A DNA stretch of 64,000 bases from Planktosalinus sp963977065 (GTDB lineage: Bacteria; Bacteroidota; Bacteroidia; Flavobacteriales; Flavobacteriaceae): positions 206,586 through 270,585 of the forward strand of contig CAXBNF010000002.1 in the NCBI GenBank assembly GCA_963977065.1, written 5' to 3'. Made by a program: the position numbers and the translations under genes. Positions 14,395-22,136 of this stretch are shown here, one piece after another. The notes below the pieces were generated by a model. The model was not told the origin of the DNA. It worked only from the letters and a program-made list of their open reading frames with translations, and ran no database searches. How positions within the stretch are numbered: position 1 is the first letter of the stretch; every line of letters begins with the position of its first letter.

Positions 14395-17300
14395 TTAATT
14401 TAAATTATTTAAAGAACTTCCGTCCTGTTCTCCCTCGTCTTTAAGCAAGGTGTTAAAGTTGGACTTAACAACAGTCTCCCTCCAGTAGGCCTGTAACACC
14501 GGCACCACAAAAATGGTCATGATCTGAATGACCATACCTCCCACAATGGGAATGGCCATGGGCACCATAATGTCTGAACCTTTTCCTGTGGAAGTCAATA
14601 CCGGTATGAGTGCAATAATAGTCACGGCCGTGGTCATCATCGCCGGTCGCACCCGTTTCAGGCCGGCTTCCATCACAGAATCACGAACCGCTTTGACCGT
14701 TTGCGGATTGTTTTTTTCAAATACCTGATGGATGTAAGTTCCCATCAAGACCCCATCATCAGTTGCGATACCAAAAAGGGCGATGAAACCTACCCATACC
14801 GCAACACTCAAATTGATGGTGCCCATTTGGAAGAGGTCTCGCATATTCATACCTGCGAGAGAAAAATCCATAAACCAGCCTTGTCCATACAGCCAAATCA
14901 TGATAAACCCTCCTGCAAAAGCCACAAACACCCCCGAGAAGTGAATGGATGAGGCAATCACCGTTTTGAACTGGAAGTAAAGCAACAGGAAAATGATAAT
15001 CAAACTGATGGGAATCACAATGGCCAAACGCTCCATTGCCCGTACCTGATTTTCATAGTTTCCGGAAAATTTATAGCTCACTCCCGCAGGCACCTTCAGC
15101 TCCCCGGAATCGATTTTACCGGCGATGTACTTTTGTGCATCCTGTACTACATTGACTTCGGCAAAATTTTCCCGTTTATCAAAAAGCACATAGCCCACCA
15201 GAAAAGTGTCTTCACTTTTAATCATTTGGGGTCCGCGTACATAGGTGATTTCAGCCAGTTCGCCCAAAGGAATCTGTGCTCCTTTTGAGGTAGGTATTAA
15301 AATGCGCTCCAGTGATTCAGGGTCTTCACGCAATTCTCTGGGGTAGCGCACCCGCACCGGGAAACGTTCCCTTCCCTCCACGGTAGTAGTAATTTCCATA
15401 CCACCAACGGCGGTTTCCAACACGCTCTGTACTTCTTCAATACTCAAACCATATCGGGCAATCGCCGGACGATTGATATCAATTTCCATATAAGGCTTCC
15501 CAACGATTCGGTCGGCAAAAACGGCTTCGGTTTTAACGGAAGGAACTTCTTTGAGGAGTGTTTCCAATTGAGTTCCAAAGGCTTCAATCGTTTGCAAGTC
15601 CGGCCCAAAAACTTTGATTCCCATGGGTGCCCGCATACCAGTTTGTAACATCACCAAACGTGTTTCTATAGGTTGTAATTTAGGTGCTGAAGTCACTCCC
15701 GGCAGGCGGGTTGCATTGACAATTTCGTCCCAAATATCATCGGGGCTGTTGATATGTTTCCGCCAGTTTCTGAAATAAGCCCCATCCTCGTCTTCGATTA
15801 AATCGGAATTGGAAAATCCGTTGTTCAAGGCATCTTCATTGGAAAGGGTGTCACCCGATTTTAATACAAACCCCTTCTCCTTGTCTGTTTTAAACTTTAG
15901 TGGTTTTCCGTTGTCGTCTAAAGCATATTCCGGTTTGTAATTGATGACATTTTCAAACATCGAGATAGGTGCAGGATCGAGTGCACTTTCTATCCGCCCC
16001 AGTTTCCCTACCGCAATTTCCACTTCGGGTATGGCTGTAACAGCCATATCAAGTTTTTGAAGAATCTCTTTGGTAGCTTCCATACCGGCGTGGGGCATAG
16101 CCGTGGGCATAAGCAAAAAGCTTCCTTCATCCAGTGAAGGCATAAACTCTTTGCCCACTCCCGGGAACGTATGCGTCATACTTGACCAGACAGTAGTTGT
16201 GCGAATATTCACTCCCACCTTATCAAAACCTGTAGCAACAAACCCAAACAGTTTAGGAAACCCAAACCAGATCATCGCTCCAAACAAGATTGTGATGAGC
16301 GGTACCAACAAAAACTTACCCTTATTTTGCAGGCACCAGGTGAGAATATTACTGTAAAACTTTACCACACTGAACAGGATGACCAATATCACTGCAAGCA
16401 ATAGCAGAACAAAAATATAGTTAGTAACCAGTGTATTGCGGTATCCGAGAGGTAACCATTCTTCGGCTAGAAACAAAATTGTGACCGCCAGAATCAATCC
16501 CAATATGATGCGAGAAGTATATTTTCCTAAAAGTTCCGGTTTTTTGGTCTCGAGAATTTTCAGGATTCCAATAGCCGTCAATGCCAAAGGCAACCAAAAA
16601 CTGAAATACAACCAAAAGGCAATACCCATTACAATCAAAAGCATGTTGGAGAATTGTTTCCATTTTTCTTTTTTCACCTTAAAATTGAACGCGTAATAGG
16701 AAAGCATCGGTAAAATGACAATCCCCACAATAAAGGATGCCACCAGTGCAAAAGTTTTGGTAAATGCCAGCGGTTTGAAAAGCTTTCCTTCGGCGTTTTC
16801 CATAAAGAAAACGGGTAGAAAACTCACTACGGTTGTTGCCAAGGCGGTAGTCACGGCAGGCGCCACTTCGATGGTCGCTTTATAGATGACTTTCAATAAT
16901 TTTTTACCCCGTGCACCTATATTTTCCGGAAACTCGAGATGCCTGACCGTATTTTCGACAAACACAATCCCCACATCGACCATCACCCCAATGGCAATGG
17001 CAATACCCGAAAGCGCCACCACATTGGCATCCACCCCAAAATAGCGCATCACGATAAAGGTCATTAAAACCGCTATGGGCAGCAAACTTGAAATCAGTAG
17101 CGAAGCCCGCAGGTTGAGCACCAGCACGATAATTACAATAATACTGATGAGGATTTCGTGAGAAAGGGCGTGTTCCAGTGTGGCAATAGTTTCATTGATG
17201 AGCTGGGTGCGGTCATAGAAAGGAACAACGGTCAATTTACTGACCGTTCCGTCAGCCAGCACTTTTTCAGGCATGCCTGAAGCCATGGCTGCTATTTTCT

Positions 17301-18264
17301 GTTTGGTGTTTTCTATCACCTGCAAGGGATTGGACCCATAACGTGCCACAACCACACCTCCTACAACCTCAGCACCCCCTTTGTCGAGCACACCGCGACG
17401 TTCCGCCGGGCCCAGAGCAACGGTTCCTATATCTTTTATTAAAACCGGTTTGTTATCAGTTTCTGTGACGACGGTGTTTTCAATATCTTCGATGGATTTG
17501 ATATATCCCAATCCCCTCACCAGATATTCCACCTTGTTGACCTCTAGGGTTTTCGCACCGGCATCGCGGTTGGAGTTTTTTACCGCCATCATCACCTTAT
17601 CGATACCGATATTATAAGCTCTGAGAGCATCAGGGTTGACGTCAATTTGATATTCCTGTATAAAACCCCCAATGGAAGCCACTTCCGAAACGCCTTCGGC
17701 AGCACTTAAACTGAGTTTCACATAGTAGTCCTGCACTTTACGCACTTCGTGAAGGTCCCATCCACCCGTAACGTTACCGTCCCGGTCACGTCCTTCGAGG
17801 GTGTACCAAAATACCTGCCCAAGGGCTGTGGCATCAGGTCCCAGCGTGGGCTGTGCATCATCGGGTAACAAACCGGCGGGCAACGAACTCAGCTTTTCCA
17901 GAACGCGGCTGCGTGACCAGTAAAACTCCACCCCTTCTTCAAAAATGATGTAGATACTCGAGAAGCCAAACATAGATGTACTGCGTATGGACTTCACGCC
18001 AGAGATTCCCAGCAAGGAAGACGTAAGCGGATAGGTAATCTGGTCTTCAATATCCTGAGGCGATCTGCCGGGCCATTCGGTAAAGACGATTTGCTGGTTT
18101 TCACCAATATCAGGAATGGCATCAACCGCAACGGGGTCGCTGGGAAGGAAGCCTGTATTCCAGTCAAAAGGCGCTGTAACCATCCCCCATCCTATAAAGA
18201 ACAGTAACAAGATGACTGTAACCAGCCTGTTGTGTAAAAAGTATTTTATGAGTTTTGAAAACAT
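14395..18264 (-). CDS. cusA: Heavy-metal efflux RND transporter CusA
   Basis: Inner-membrane proton-driven pump of 1289 residues, moving Cu(I)/Ag(I) or similar ions from periplasm and cytoplasm to the TolC channel. Features of the CusA/CzcA group include the early periplasmic stretch VFTEWPGRSPQDIEDQITYP, TM4 with the charged residue in GVMVDVGIVFVENTVRH, a methionine-rich segment LLMPTAMPHAGMEATKEIL, and GIATDDGVLMGTYIHQ near the end. It is about 240 residues longer than E. coli CusA. The extra length includes additional hydrophobic segments around residues 515-655. It is the second gene of the probable operon, 93 bases after the HYC_CC_PP gene. Whether it prefers copper, silver or a divalent metal is not certain. 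Confidence 0.92.
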   Translation of the reverse strand: MFSKLIKYFLHNRLVTVILLLFFIGWGMVTAPFDWNTGFLPSDPVAVDAIPDIGENQQIVFTEWPGRSPQDIEDQITYPLTSSLLGISGVKSIRSTSMFGFSSIYIIFEEGVEFYWSRSRVLEKLSSLPAGLLPDDAQPTLGPDATALGQVFWYTLEGRDRDGNVTGGWDLHEVRKVQDYYVKLSLSAAEGVSEVASIGGFIQEYQIDVNPDALRAYNIGIDKVMMAVKNSNRDAGAKTLEVNKVEYLVRGLGYIKSIEDIENTVVTETDNKPVLIKDIGTVALGPAERRGVLDKGGAEVVGGVVVARYGSNPLQVIENTKQKIAAMASGMPEKVLADGTVSKLTVVPFYDRTQLINETIATLEHALSHEILISIIVIIVLVLNLRASLLISSLLPIAVLMTFIVMRYFGVDANVVALSGIAIAIGVMVDVGIVFVENTVRHLEFPENIGARGKKLLKVIYKATIEVAPAVTTALATTVVSFLPVFFMENAEGKLFKPLAFTKTFALVASFIVGIVILPMLSYYAFNFKVKKEKWKQFSNMLLIVMGIAFWLYFSFWLPLALTAIGILKILETKKPELLGKYTSRIILGLILAVTILFLAEEWLPLGYRNTLVTNYIFVLLLLAVILVILFSVVKFYSNILTWCLQNKGKFLLVPLITILFGAMIWFGFPKLFGFVATGFDKVGVNIRTTTVWSSMTHTFPGVGKEFMPSLDEGSFLLMPTAMPHAGMEATKEILQKLDMAVTAIPEVEIAVGKLGRIESALDPAPISMFENVINYKPEYALDDNGKPLKFKTDKEKGFVLKSGDTLSNEDALNNGFSNSDLIEDEDGAYFRNWRKHINSPDDIWDEIVNATRLPGVTSAPKLQPIETRLVMLQTGMRAPMGIKVFGPDLQTIEAFGTQLETLLKEVPSVKTEAVFADRIVGKPYMEIDINRPAIARYGLSIEEVQSVLETAVGGMEITTTVEGRERFPVRVRYPRELREDPESLERILIPTSKGAQIPLGELAEITYVRGPQMIKSEDTFLVGYVLFDKRENFAEVNVVQDAQKYIAGKIDSGELKVPAGVSYKFSGNYENQVRAMERLAIVIPISLIIIFLLLYFQFKTVIASSIHFSGVFVAFAGGFIMIWLYGQGWFMDFSLAGMNMRDLFQMGTINLSVAVWVGFIALFGIATDDGVLMGTYIHQVFEKNNPQTVKAVRDSVMEAGLKRVRPAMMTTAVTIIALIPVLTSTGKGSDIMVPMAIPIVGGMVIQIMTIFVVPVLQAYWRETVVKSNFNTLLKDEGEQDGSSLNNLN

Positions 18265-18357
18265 AAAAAATGATTTTGAATTTTAGCAAACAATAAGAGA
18301 AAGGCTTCTTAAAAACCTTCCCATAAGCTTCGCGAGAAAGCTATACTAAAATTAAAA

Positions 18358-18768
18358 TCAGATTAAGTATGTTTCGTTAAGGATATACCGGTCTAAAGTG
18401 AGCCGGGGCGGGGAATATTGCTCAAAGGGGATATGCTTTTCAGCAAGCGGTTCAAAGAGGCTTATGTATGAATAACTGAACAACAGCGCAAACTGCAGCG
18501 TTTGAAGTTCGTGCTTTTCGAAAGAAATTTTCAACTCTTCTTGTCCTTCAACGGTTATGGAGATGTCTTCACAACAACTTGGTTTTTGAACCGTGTTTTC
18601 AGCAGCTTTGGATTCCATTTCCATCCCGCATTTTTTGACTTCAGAAAAAATGGCTTTGTCCACCAAATGCCCGCCGCAAAAGTGCATATCCACTGTAAAC
18701 GACATGGTGGAAAATAGCACTAAAAGCGCCATAAGTGGACTGACTATTTTTTGAAAAACGGATTTCAT
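18358..18768 (-). CDS. HYC_CC_PP family protein (copy 2)
   Basis: Exported protein of 136 residues heading the Cus operon. The ATG at 18768 is preferred over an in-frame codon three triplets upstream because it leaves a standard signal peptide and fits the promoter position. Hallmarks: MHFCGG (H29, C31), a further cysteine in KKCGME, the CC pair in KPSCCEDIS (C65-C66), YSPP (P120-P121) and the C-terminal NETYLI. It is a diverged paralogue of the protein at 3727-4128. The biochemical role is unknown; repeated placement first in metal operons suggests binding or sensing of metal in the periplasm. Confidence 0.75.
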   Translation of the reverse strand: MKSVFQKIVSPLMALLVLFSTMSFTVDMHFCGGHLVDKAIFSEVKKCGMEMESKAAENTVQKPSCCEDISITVEGQEELKISFEKHELQTLQFALLFSYSYISLFEPLAEKHIPFEQYSPPRLTLDRYILNETYLI

Positions 18769-18774
18769 AAGAAA

Positions 18775-18806
18775 CAAAGATAGCTATTTTTTCAATACGT
18801 CGTATT
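18775..18806 (-). promoter_or_regulatory. Candidate promoter and operator palindrome of the HYC_CC_PP-cus operon
   Basis: On the minus strand TATCTTTG (18782-18775) matches TAnnTTTG, 7 bases before the ATG, implying a leaderless or nearly leaderless message. Just upstream is a perfect 13-base palindrome, AATACG-T-CGTATT (18794-18806), where a regulator bound there would overlap the promoter. There is no properly spaced -33 TTG. Confidence 0.45.
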
Positions 18807-18823
18807 TTTTAGAAAAAGCTTAA

Positions 18824-19258
18824 CTATTTGATTTTCTGTTTATGATAGTAAAAAGCTGGCAGCAAAAGCAAGACAAAAAGCGGTTGAATTAAAAAGCGTC
18901 TCACATAAAACAGCATGTTGTAATTGCTTTCAGGTGTGGCGTTTGCGACCAACCAAGCCATCCAGGGAAGTAGGATGATAAAGGCCAGCACATACAATAC
19001 TACTGAAAATTTAATCACATCTTTATCCCGAAATGCCACCCAAAGTATCAATAATGAAATAGCAGTATTGATGAGGTAGCGATAAGAAGTATGCAAAAGC
19101 AATTTTCCGAATTCCACATCGGGTACTTTTTGGTTTAGGTAATCCTGTTTAAAAAAGGAAAGCAAGGGGTCATAAAACAACTCCGCTTCAAAAAGGCGCA
19201 CTAACAGGAGTAGTCCGAATAGTATTAACAGCAATCCTATTTTAAACGGTTTTTTCAT
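18824..19258 (-). CDS. Exosortase F system-associated membrane protein
   Basis: Inner-membrane protein of 144 residues with about four hydrophobic helices, starting at ATG 19258 (an in-frame TTG lies two codons earlier). It begins MKKPFKIGLLLILFGLLLLVR and contains FFKQDYLNQKVPDVEFGKLL, as in the partner protein encoded beside exosortase F in flavobacteria. It overlaps the end of the exosortase gene by 17 bases, so the two are translationally coupled. Its molecular role in the sorting system is not known. Confidence 0.8.
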   Translation of the reverse strand: MKKPFKIGLLLILFGLLLLVRLFEAELFYDPLLSFFKQDYLNQKVPDVEFGKLLLHTSYRYLINTAISLLILWVAFRDKDVIKFSVVLYVLAFIILLPWMAWLVANATPESNYNMLFYVRRFLIQPLFVLLLLPAFYYHKQKIK

Positions 19259-19802
19259 TCTCAACTATTTTAGCAGGAATTTTTCTCACCCACAATACCC
19301 ATAGCAAAAAGACCATGCCGTAAATAATCGCCGGGAAAACCACGCCGTGTAAAATTTCTTCATACTGTGGATATTCATAGAGCGCAATGGCTAAAAGGAC
19401 GATGCGGAAGAGGTTGGCACAATAAATCAACACCGCTCCCACAAAAATATAGAGGAGGGTGGGTATCCATTTTTGATGGAATGCCACGATAAAAGCAGCA
19501 AACAGGGCCATGACACTCAAGGCATTGCAGCCTTCCACGATGCGAGCCAAATAATTTCCGTTGATGATGAGTTTCATGGACGCTTCCTTGGGGTGTGGTG
19601 TAATTTCGGCTTGATAGCCAAATGCTGATGTTAAAACAGAAGTTTGTTTGGCCACCAAATGTGTAATGGGGTCGGGATAATACCTTTCAGATTTTCCGAA
19701 ATGTAAATAGACGTTATAAAGAAGACTCAATGCCACATAAGTGCCCAAAAAGAGAACGAGAAAGCGGATGACGGATTTGTATTTCTGAAAAAGTGCTTTC
19801 AA
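19242..19802 (-). CDS. xrtF: Exosortase family protein XrtF
   Basis: Multi-pass membrane cysteine transpeptidase of 186 residues, thought to cleave C-terminal sorting tags of exported proteins. The exosortase catalytic triad is visible: Cys92 in VEGCNALSVM, Arg133 in NLFRIVLL and His152 in LHGVVFPA. The start is TTG at 19802: an in-frame stop lies a few codons upstream and no suitable ATG exists before residue 76. It is compact, as expected for the F type. The associated protein overlaps its 3' end. No target with a PEP-CTERM-like tail was recognised in this window. Confidence 0.85.
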   Translation of the reverse strand: MKALFQKYKSVIRFLVLFLGTYVALSLLYNVYLHFGKSERYYPDPITHLVAKQTSVLTSAFGYQAEITPHPKEASMKLIINGNYLARIVEGCNALSVMALFAAFIVAFHQKWIPTLLYIFVGAVLIYCANLFRIVLLAIALYEYPQYEEILHGVVFPAIIYGMVFLLWVLWVRKIPAKIVENEKTV

Positions 19803-19822
19803 TAATTGTGTATTCGTTTATA

Positions 19823-19830
19823 CAAAAGTA
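19823..19830 (-). promoter_or_regulatory. Candidate -7 promoter element for xrtF
   Basis: Minus-strand TACTTTTG fits TAnnTTTG and would give a leader of about 15 bases before the TTG start. No -33 TTG is found at normal spacing. Confidence 0.4.
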
Positions 19831-19897
19831 GAGAAAAGAGATGGATAAATAAATCTACAGGTGTTTTACAAAAAAACATTTGTAAATGGTGTTTAAA

Positions 19898-20030
19898 CAT
19901 TAAGGCATTAAGGTGCATTAAGGCAATTGCTCTTAACTTCCCTTAACTTCTTAATGGTTTTAATAATCCAAAGGTAATCTGGGAATTATCTTTTTTTCGC
20001 GCAGATCACGCAGATACGCGCAGATAAAAA
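19898..20030. repeat. Intergenic repeat remnants: cattaagg units and cgcgcagat units
   Basis: Three direct copies of cattaagg (19898, 19906, 19916) are followed by inverted forms (ccttaa, cttaatg) near 19941-19956. Three copies of cgcgcagat or a one-base variant lie at 19998-20006, 20007-20015 and 20017-20025. They lie between the xrtF start and the lplA stop and look like worn copies of common dispersed repeats. Confidence 0.65.
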
Positions 20031-20031
20031 C

Positions 20032-21012
20032 TTAAAACATGATACTCAACAGCTCCTCAGCAGTAATGTCCTTAAAATAACGTTTCAAATCAAACTGACT
20101 TAATGCTTTCTTGATTGCTTCTTCTTCATGGGGTAAATTGATCATTGCTTCTTCTATGGGTGCAATGTCCCTGATATTAAAGAAATCACCGGTGATTTGT
20201 GCTTTTTGGATGATGCCTTTTTCGACATCCAGATGCACTTCAATCACACCGCCTTCTGTACGCATTCCCTGTTTAAAGTTATATTCGGGTGAGCGACCAA
20301 AATTCCATTCCCAGGTGGCATATTTTTCATCTCTTATTTTTTGAATGGCAGCCAGATCCTCTTTAGTAAAGTCATACATTTTAGCATCGGGAAATGTTGA
20401 TAGTATGTGATTCATGATGCGCTCTGTAAACGCTTCCAGCGAAAGCGGTTCTTTGAGGTGATTGCTTATGTTTGTCACCCTTTTTGGAACCGATTTTGTG
20501 CCACGACCTTTGTATTTAAGCGGATTCACTTTTAAAGCGCCTGATACATCCTTCATTTCAGACGAAAACAACAAGGTGCCGTGGTGCATTACTTTGTTTT
20601 TAAAAACGTGCTCTGCATTGCCTGAAAACTTTTTCCCTTCAATGGTGAGGTCATTGCGGCCTTCAAATTTGGCGTCAATTCCCAAACCCTGAAGCACTTC
20701 CAAAATGGGTTTTGTGTAGCGCTTGAAATCCACCATATCCTCATTATCACTCGTGCGGGTAAACGTAAAGTTGAGGTTCCCCATATCGTGATAGACAGCT
20801 CCACCCCCAGACAGTCTACGCACCACTTTAATGTCTTTTTCCTTTACATAATCGAGATTGATTTCGGCCAGGGTGTTTTGGTGTTTTCCCACAATGATGG
20901 CATTGTTATTTTGCCACAACATAAAGCAGTCATCATCGATGTGTTTAAAAATATATTCGTCTGTAGCTATATTAAAATAGGGGTCGGTACTGTGATGGTG
21001 TATGCAAAGCAT
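20032..21012 (-). CDS. lplA: Lipoate--protein ligase
   Basis: Cytoplasmic enzyme of 326 residues that activates free lipoate with ATP and attaches it to 2-oxoacid dehydrogenase and glycine cleavage proteins. The ATG at 21012 starts MLCIHHHSTDPYFNIATDEY, the usual N terminus; a 22-codon in-frame extension upstream is unlikely. Catalytic-domain motifs are VVRRLSGGGAVYHDMGNLNF and GRNDLTIEGKKFSGNA, with a C-terminal accessory domain containing KYATWEWNFGRSPEYNF. It is a single gene flanked by repeat-bearing spacers. A role in lipoate scavenging is known for the family. Confidence 0.92.
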   Translation of the reverse strand: MLCIHHHSTDPYFNIATDEYIFKHIDDDCFMLWQNNNAIIVGKHQNTLAEINLDYVKEKDIKVVRRLSGGGAVYHDMGNLNFTFTRTSDNEDMVDFKRYTKPILEVLQGLGIDAKFEGRNDLTIEGKKFSGNAEHVFKNKVMHHGTLLFSSEMKDVSGALKVNPLKYKGRGTKSVPKRVTNISNHLKEPLSLEAFTERIMNHILSTFPDAKMYDFTKEDLAAIQKIRDEKYATWEWNFGRSPEYNFKQGMRTEGGVIEVHLDVEKGIIQKAQITGDFFNIRDIAPIEEAMINLPHEEEAIKKALSQFDLKRYFKDITAEELLSIMF

Positions 21013-21471
21013 TGATTCAAATTTTAGCTCATAAAAATAACCAATCTCTTCTTCAGATAAAAGGAAATACTTTGACAAAAGAAGTTTTTAAGTTTAACGT
21101 GAGTTCGAGATAAGAGAGCAAGCTATATTATGATCAACCAGGCTTTTAGAAAAGAGATGACCGTTGCTGGATGCTCGCAATTTGAAGAAGTTCCGGCTTT
21201 AGTTGTACCACAGAGAAACACAAAGGAGGCACAGAGTTGCGCGGAGGTGCGTTCTAGAGTACACTGCAAAAGCTATAATAAATCAGCGATTATCCGTCAA
21301 ATCAGCGTTATCCGCGTGCTGTTTTTCATTTACAGGGAAAGGGTGGCACGCTGATGAAACGTATTAAGCGGATTTTCACGGATAGGGCTCATATTAAGTT
21401 TAACAAAAAAATACCATATCAGTAGAAAGCACTATTTGGATTTTAAATACTTTTGCGAAAACATTCATACG
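21013..21471. other. Gene-free stretch with dispersed repeats
   Basis: 459 bases between the divergent lplA and GAF genes. At 21208-21250 there is ccacagagaaacacaaagga followed by ggcacagagttgcg, a familiar flavobacterial repeat type. Two direct copies of aatcagcg(a)ttatccg lie at 21281-21296 and 21300-21314, with further related sequence (gtgctg, cacgctgat, ttcacggatagg) up to about 21388. A short open frame at 21130-21354 is made of this repeat and is not a credible gene. Confidence 0.6.
21448..21455 (+). promoter_or_regulatory. Candidate -7 promoter element for the GAF gene
   Basis: TACTTTTG fits TAnnTTTG and ends 16 bases before the ATG at 21472. The -33 element is not obvious. Confidence 0.4.
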
Positions 21472-21927
21472 ATGACATTTAACCAGCTAAAGCCCGAAGT
21501 TTCAAAAATACTAAGTTTTGATAACGCCTCTCCTGATGAGAAATTAACGAAAGTATGTGAACTTCTTCAGGAGAGCATAACCTACTATGACTGGGTGGGT
21601 TTTTATTTTGCAAATGAAGCTGAACGCACTTTGCATTTAAAAGCATTTGCCGGGGAACCTACAGACCATACTGTGATTCCTTTTGGAAAAGGTATATGCG
21701 GACAAGTGGCAGAATCCAATCAAAACTTTGTGGTTCCTGATGTCAAGGCTCAGGACAATTACATTGCCTGTAGTTTCACTGTCAAAGCAGAAATTGTAAT
21801 CCCTTTGTTTAAGGATGGCAAAAACATCGGCCAAATTGATATTGACTCCAATACCATTGACCCGTTTACTGAAGCAGATGAGCGTTTTTTAGAATGGGTG
21901 AATATAGAAGTAGCAAAAATTTTATAG
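21472..21927 (+). CDS. GAF domain protein, probable free methionine-(R)-sulfoxide reductase
   Basis: Cytoplasmic protein of 151 residues formed by one GAF domain. The ATG at 21472 is preferred over a TTG 12 codons upstream. The fRMsr pattern is present: YDWVGFYF, PFGKGICGQVA with one cysteine, NYIACSFTVKAEIVIPL with a second, and GQIDIDS. Such enzymes reduce free methionine-R-sulfoxide using cysteines; two of the usual cysteine positions are kept, while the stretch between them (ESNQNFVVPDVKAQ) has none. Reductase activity is likely but a non-catalytic GAF protein cannot be excluded. Confidence 0.78.
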   Translation: MTFNQLKPEVSKILSFDNASPDEKLTKVCELLQESITYYDWVGFYFANEAERTLHLKAFAGEPTDHTVIPFGKGICGQVAESNQNFVVPDVKAQDNYIACSFTVKAEIVIPLFKDGKNIGQIDIDSNTIDPFTEADERFLEWVNIEVAKIL

Positions 21928-22136
21928 TGATCAGTTACTGTGTACAGTATTCAGTAAACTCTTAAAATATTCAAGTCTATACATTGCTTTTAGCCACAAA
22001 AGTTCACGAAGCAAATCAGCAAGTAAATAATAATAAATTTTGAAATTAAACTTTTGTTTTAGCCATATGGAATAAGGTGCTTGAAAAAATGGTGCTTATC
22101 CAAACTCACCTCTACCCACTAACCTCTCATAACTAT

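Noticed and set aside
21130..21354. 74-codon open frame between lplA and the GAF gene
   Set aside because: Made mostly of dispersed intergenic repeat sequence; no protein-like features.
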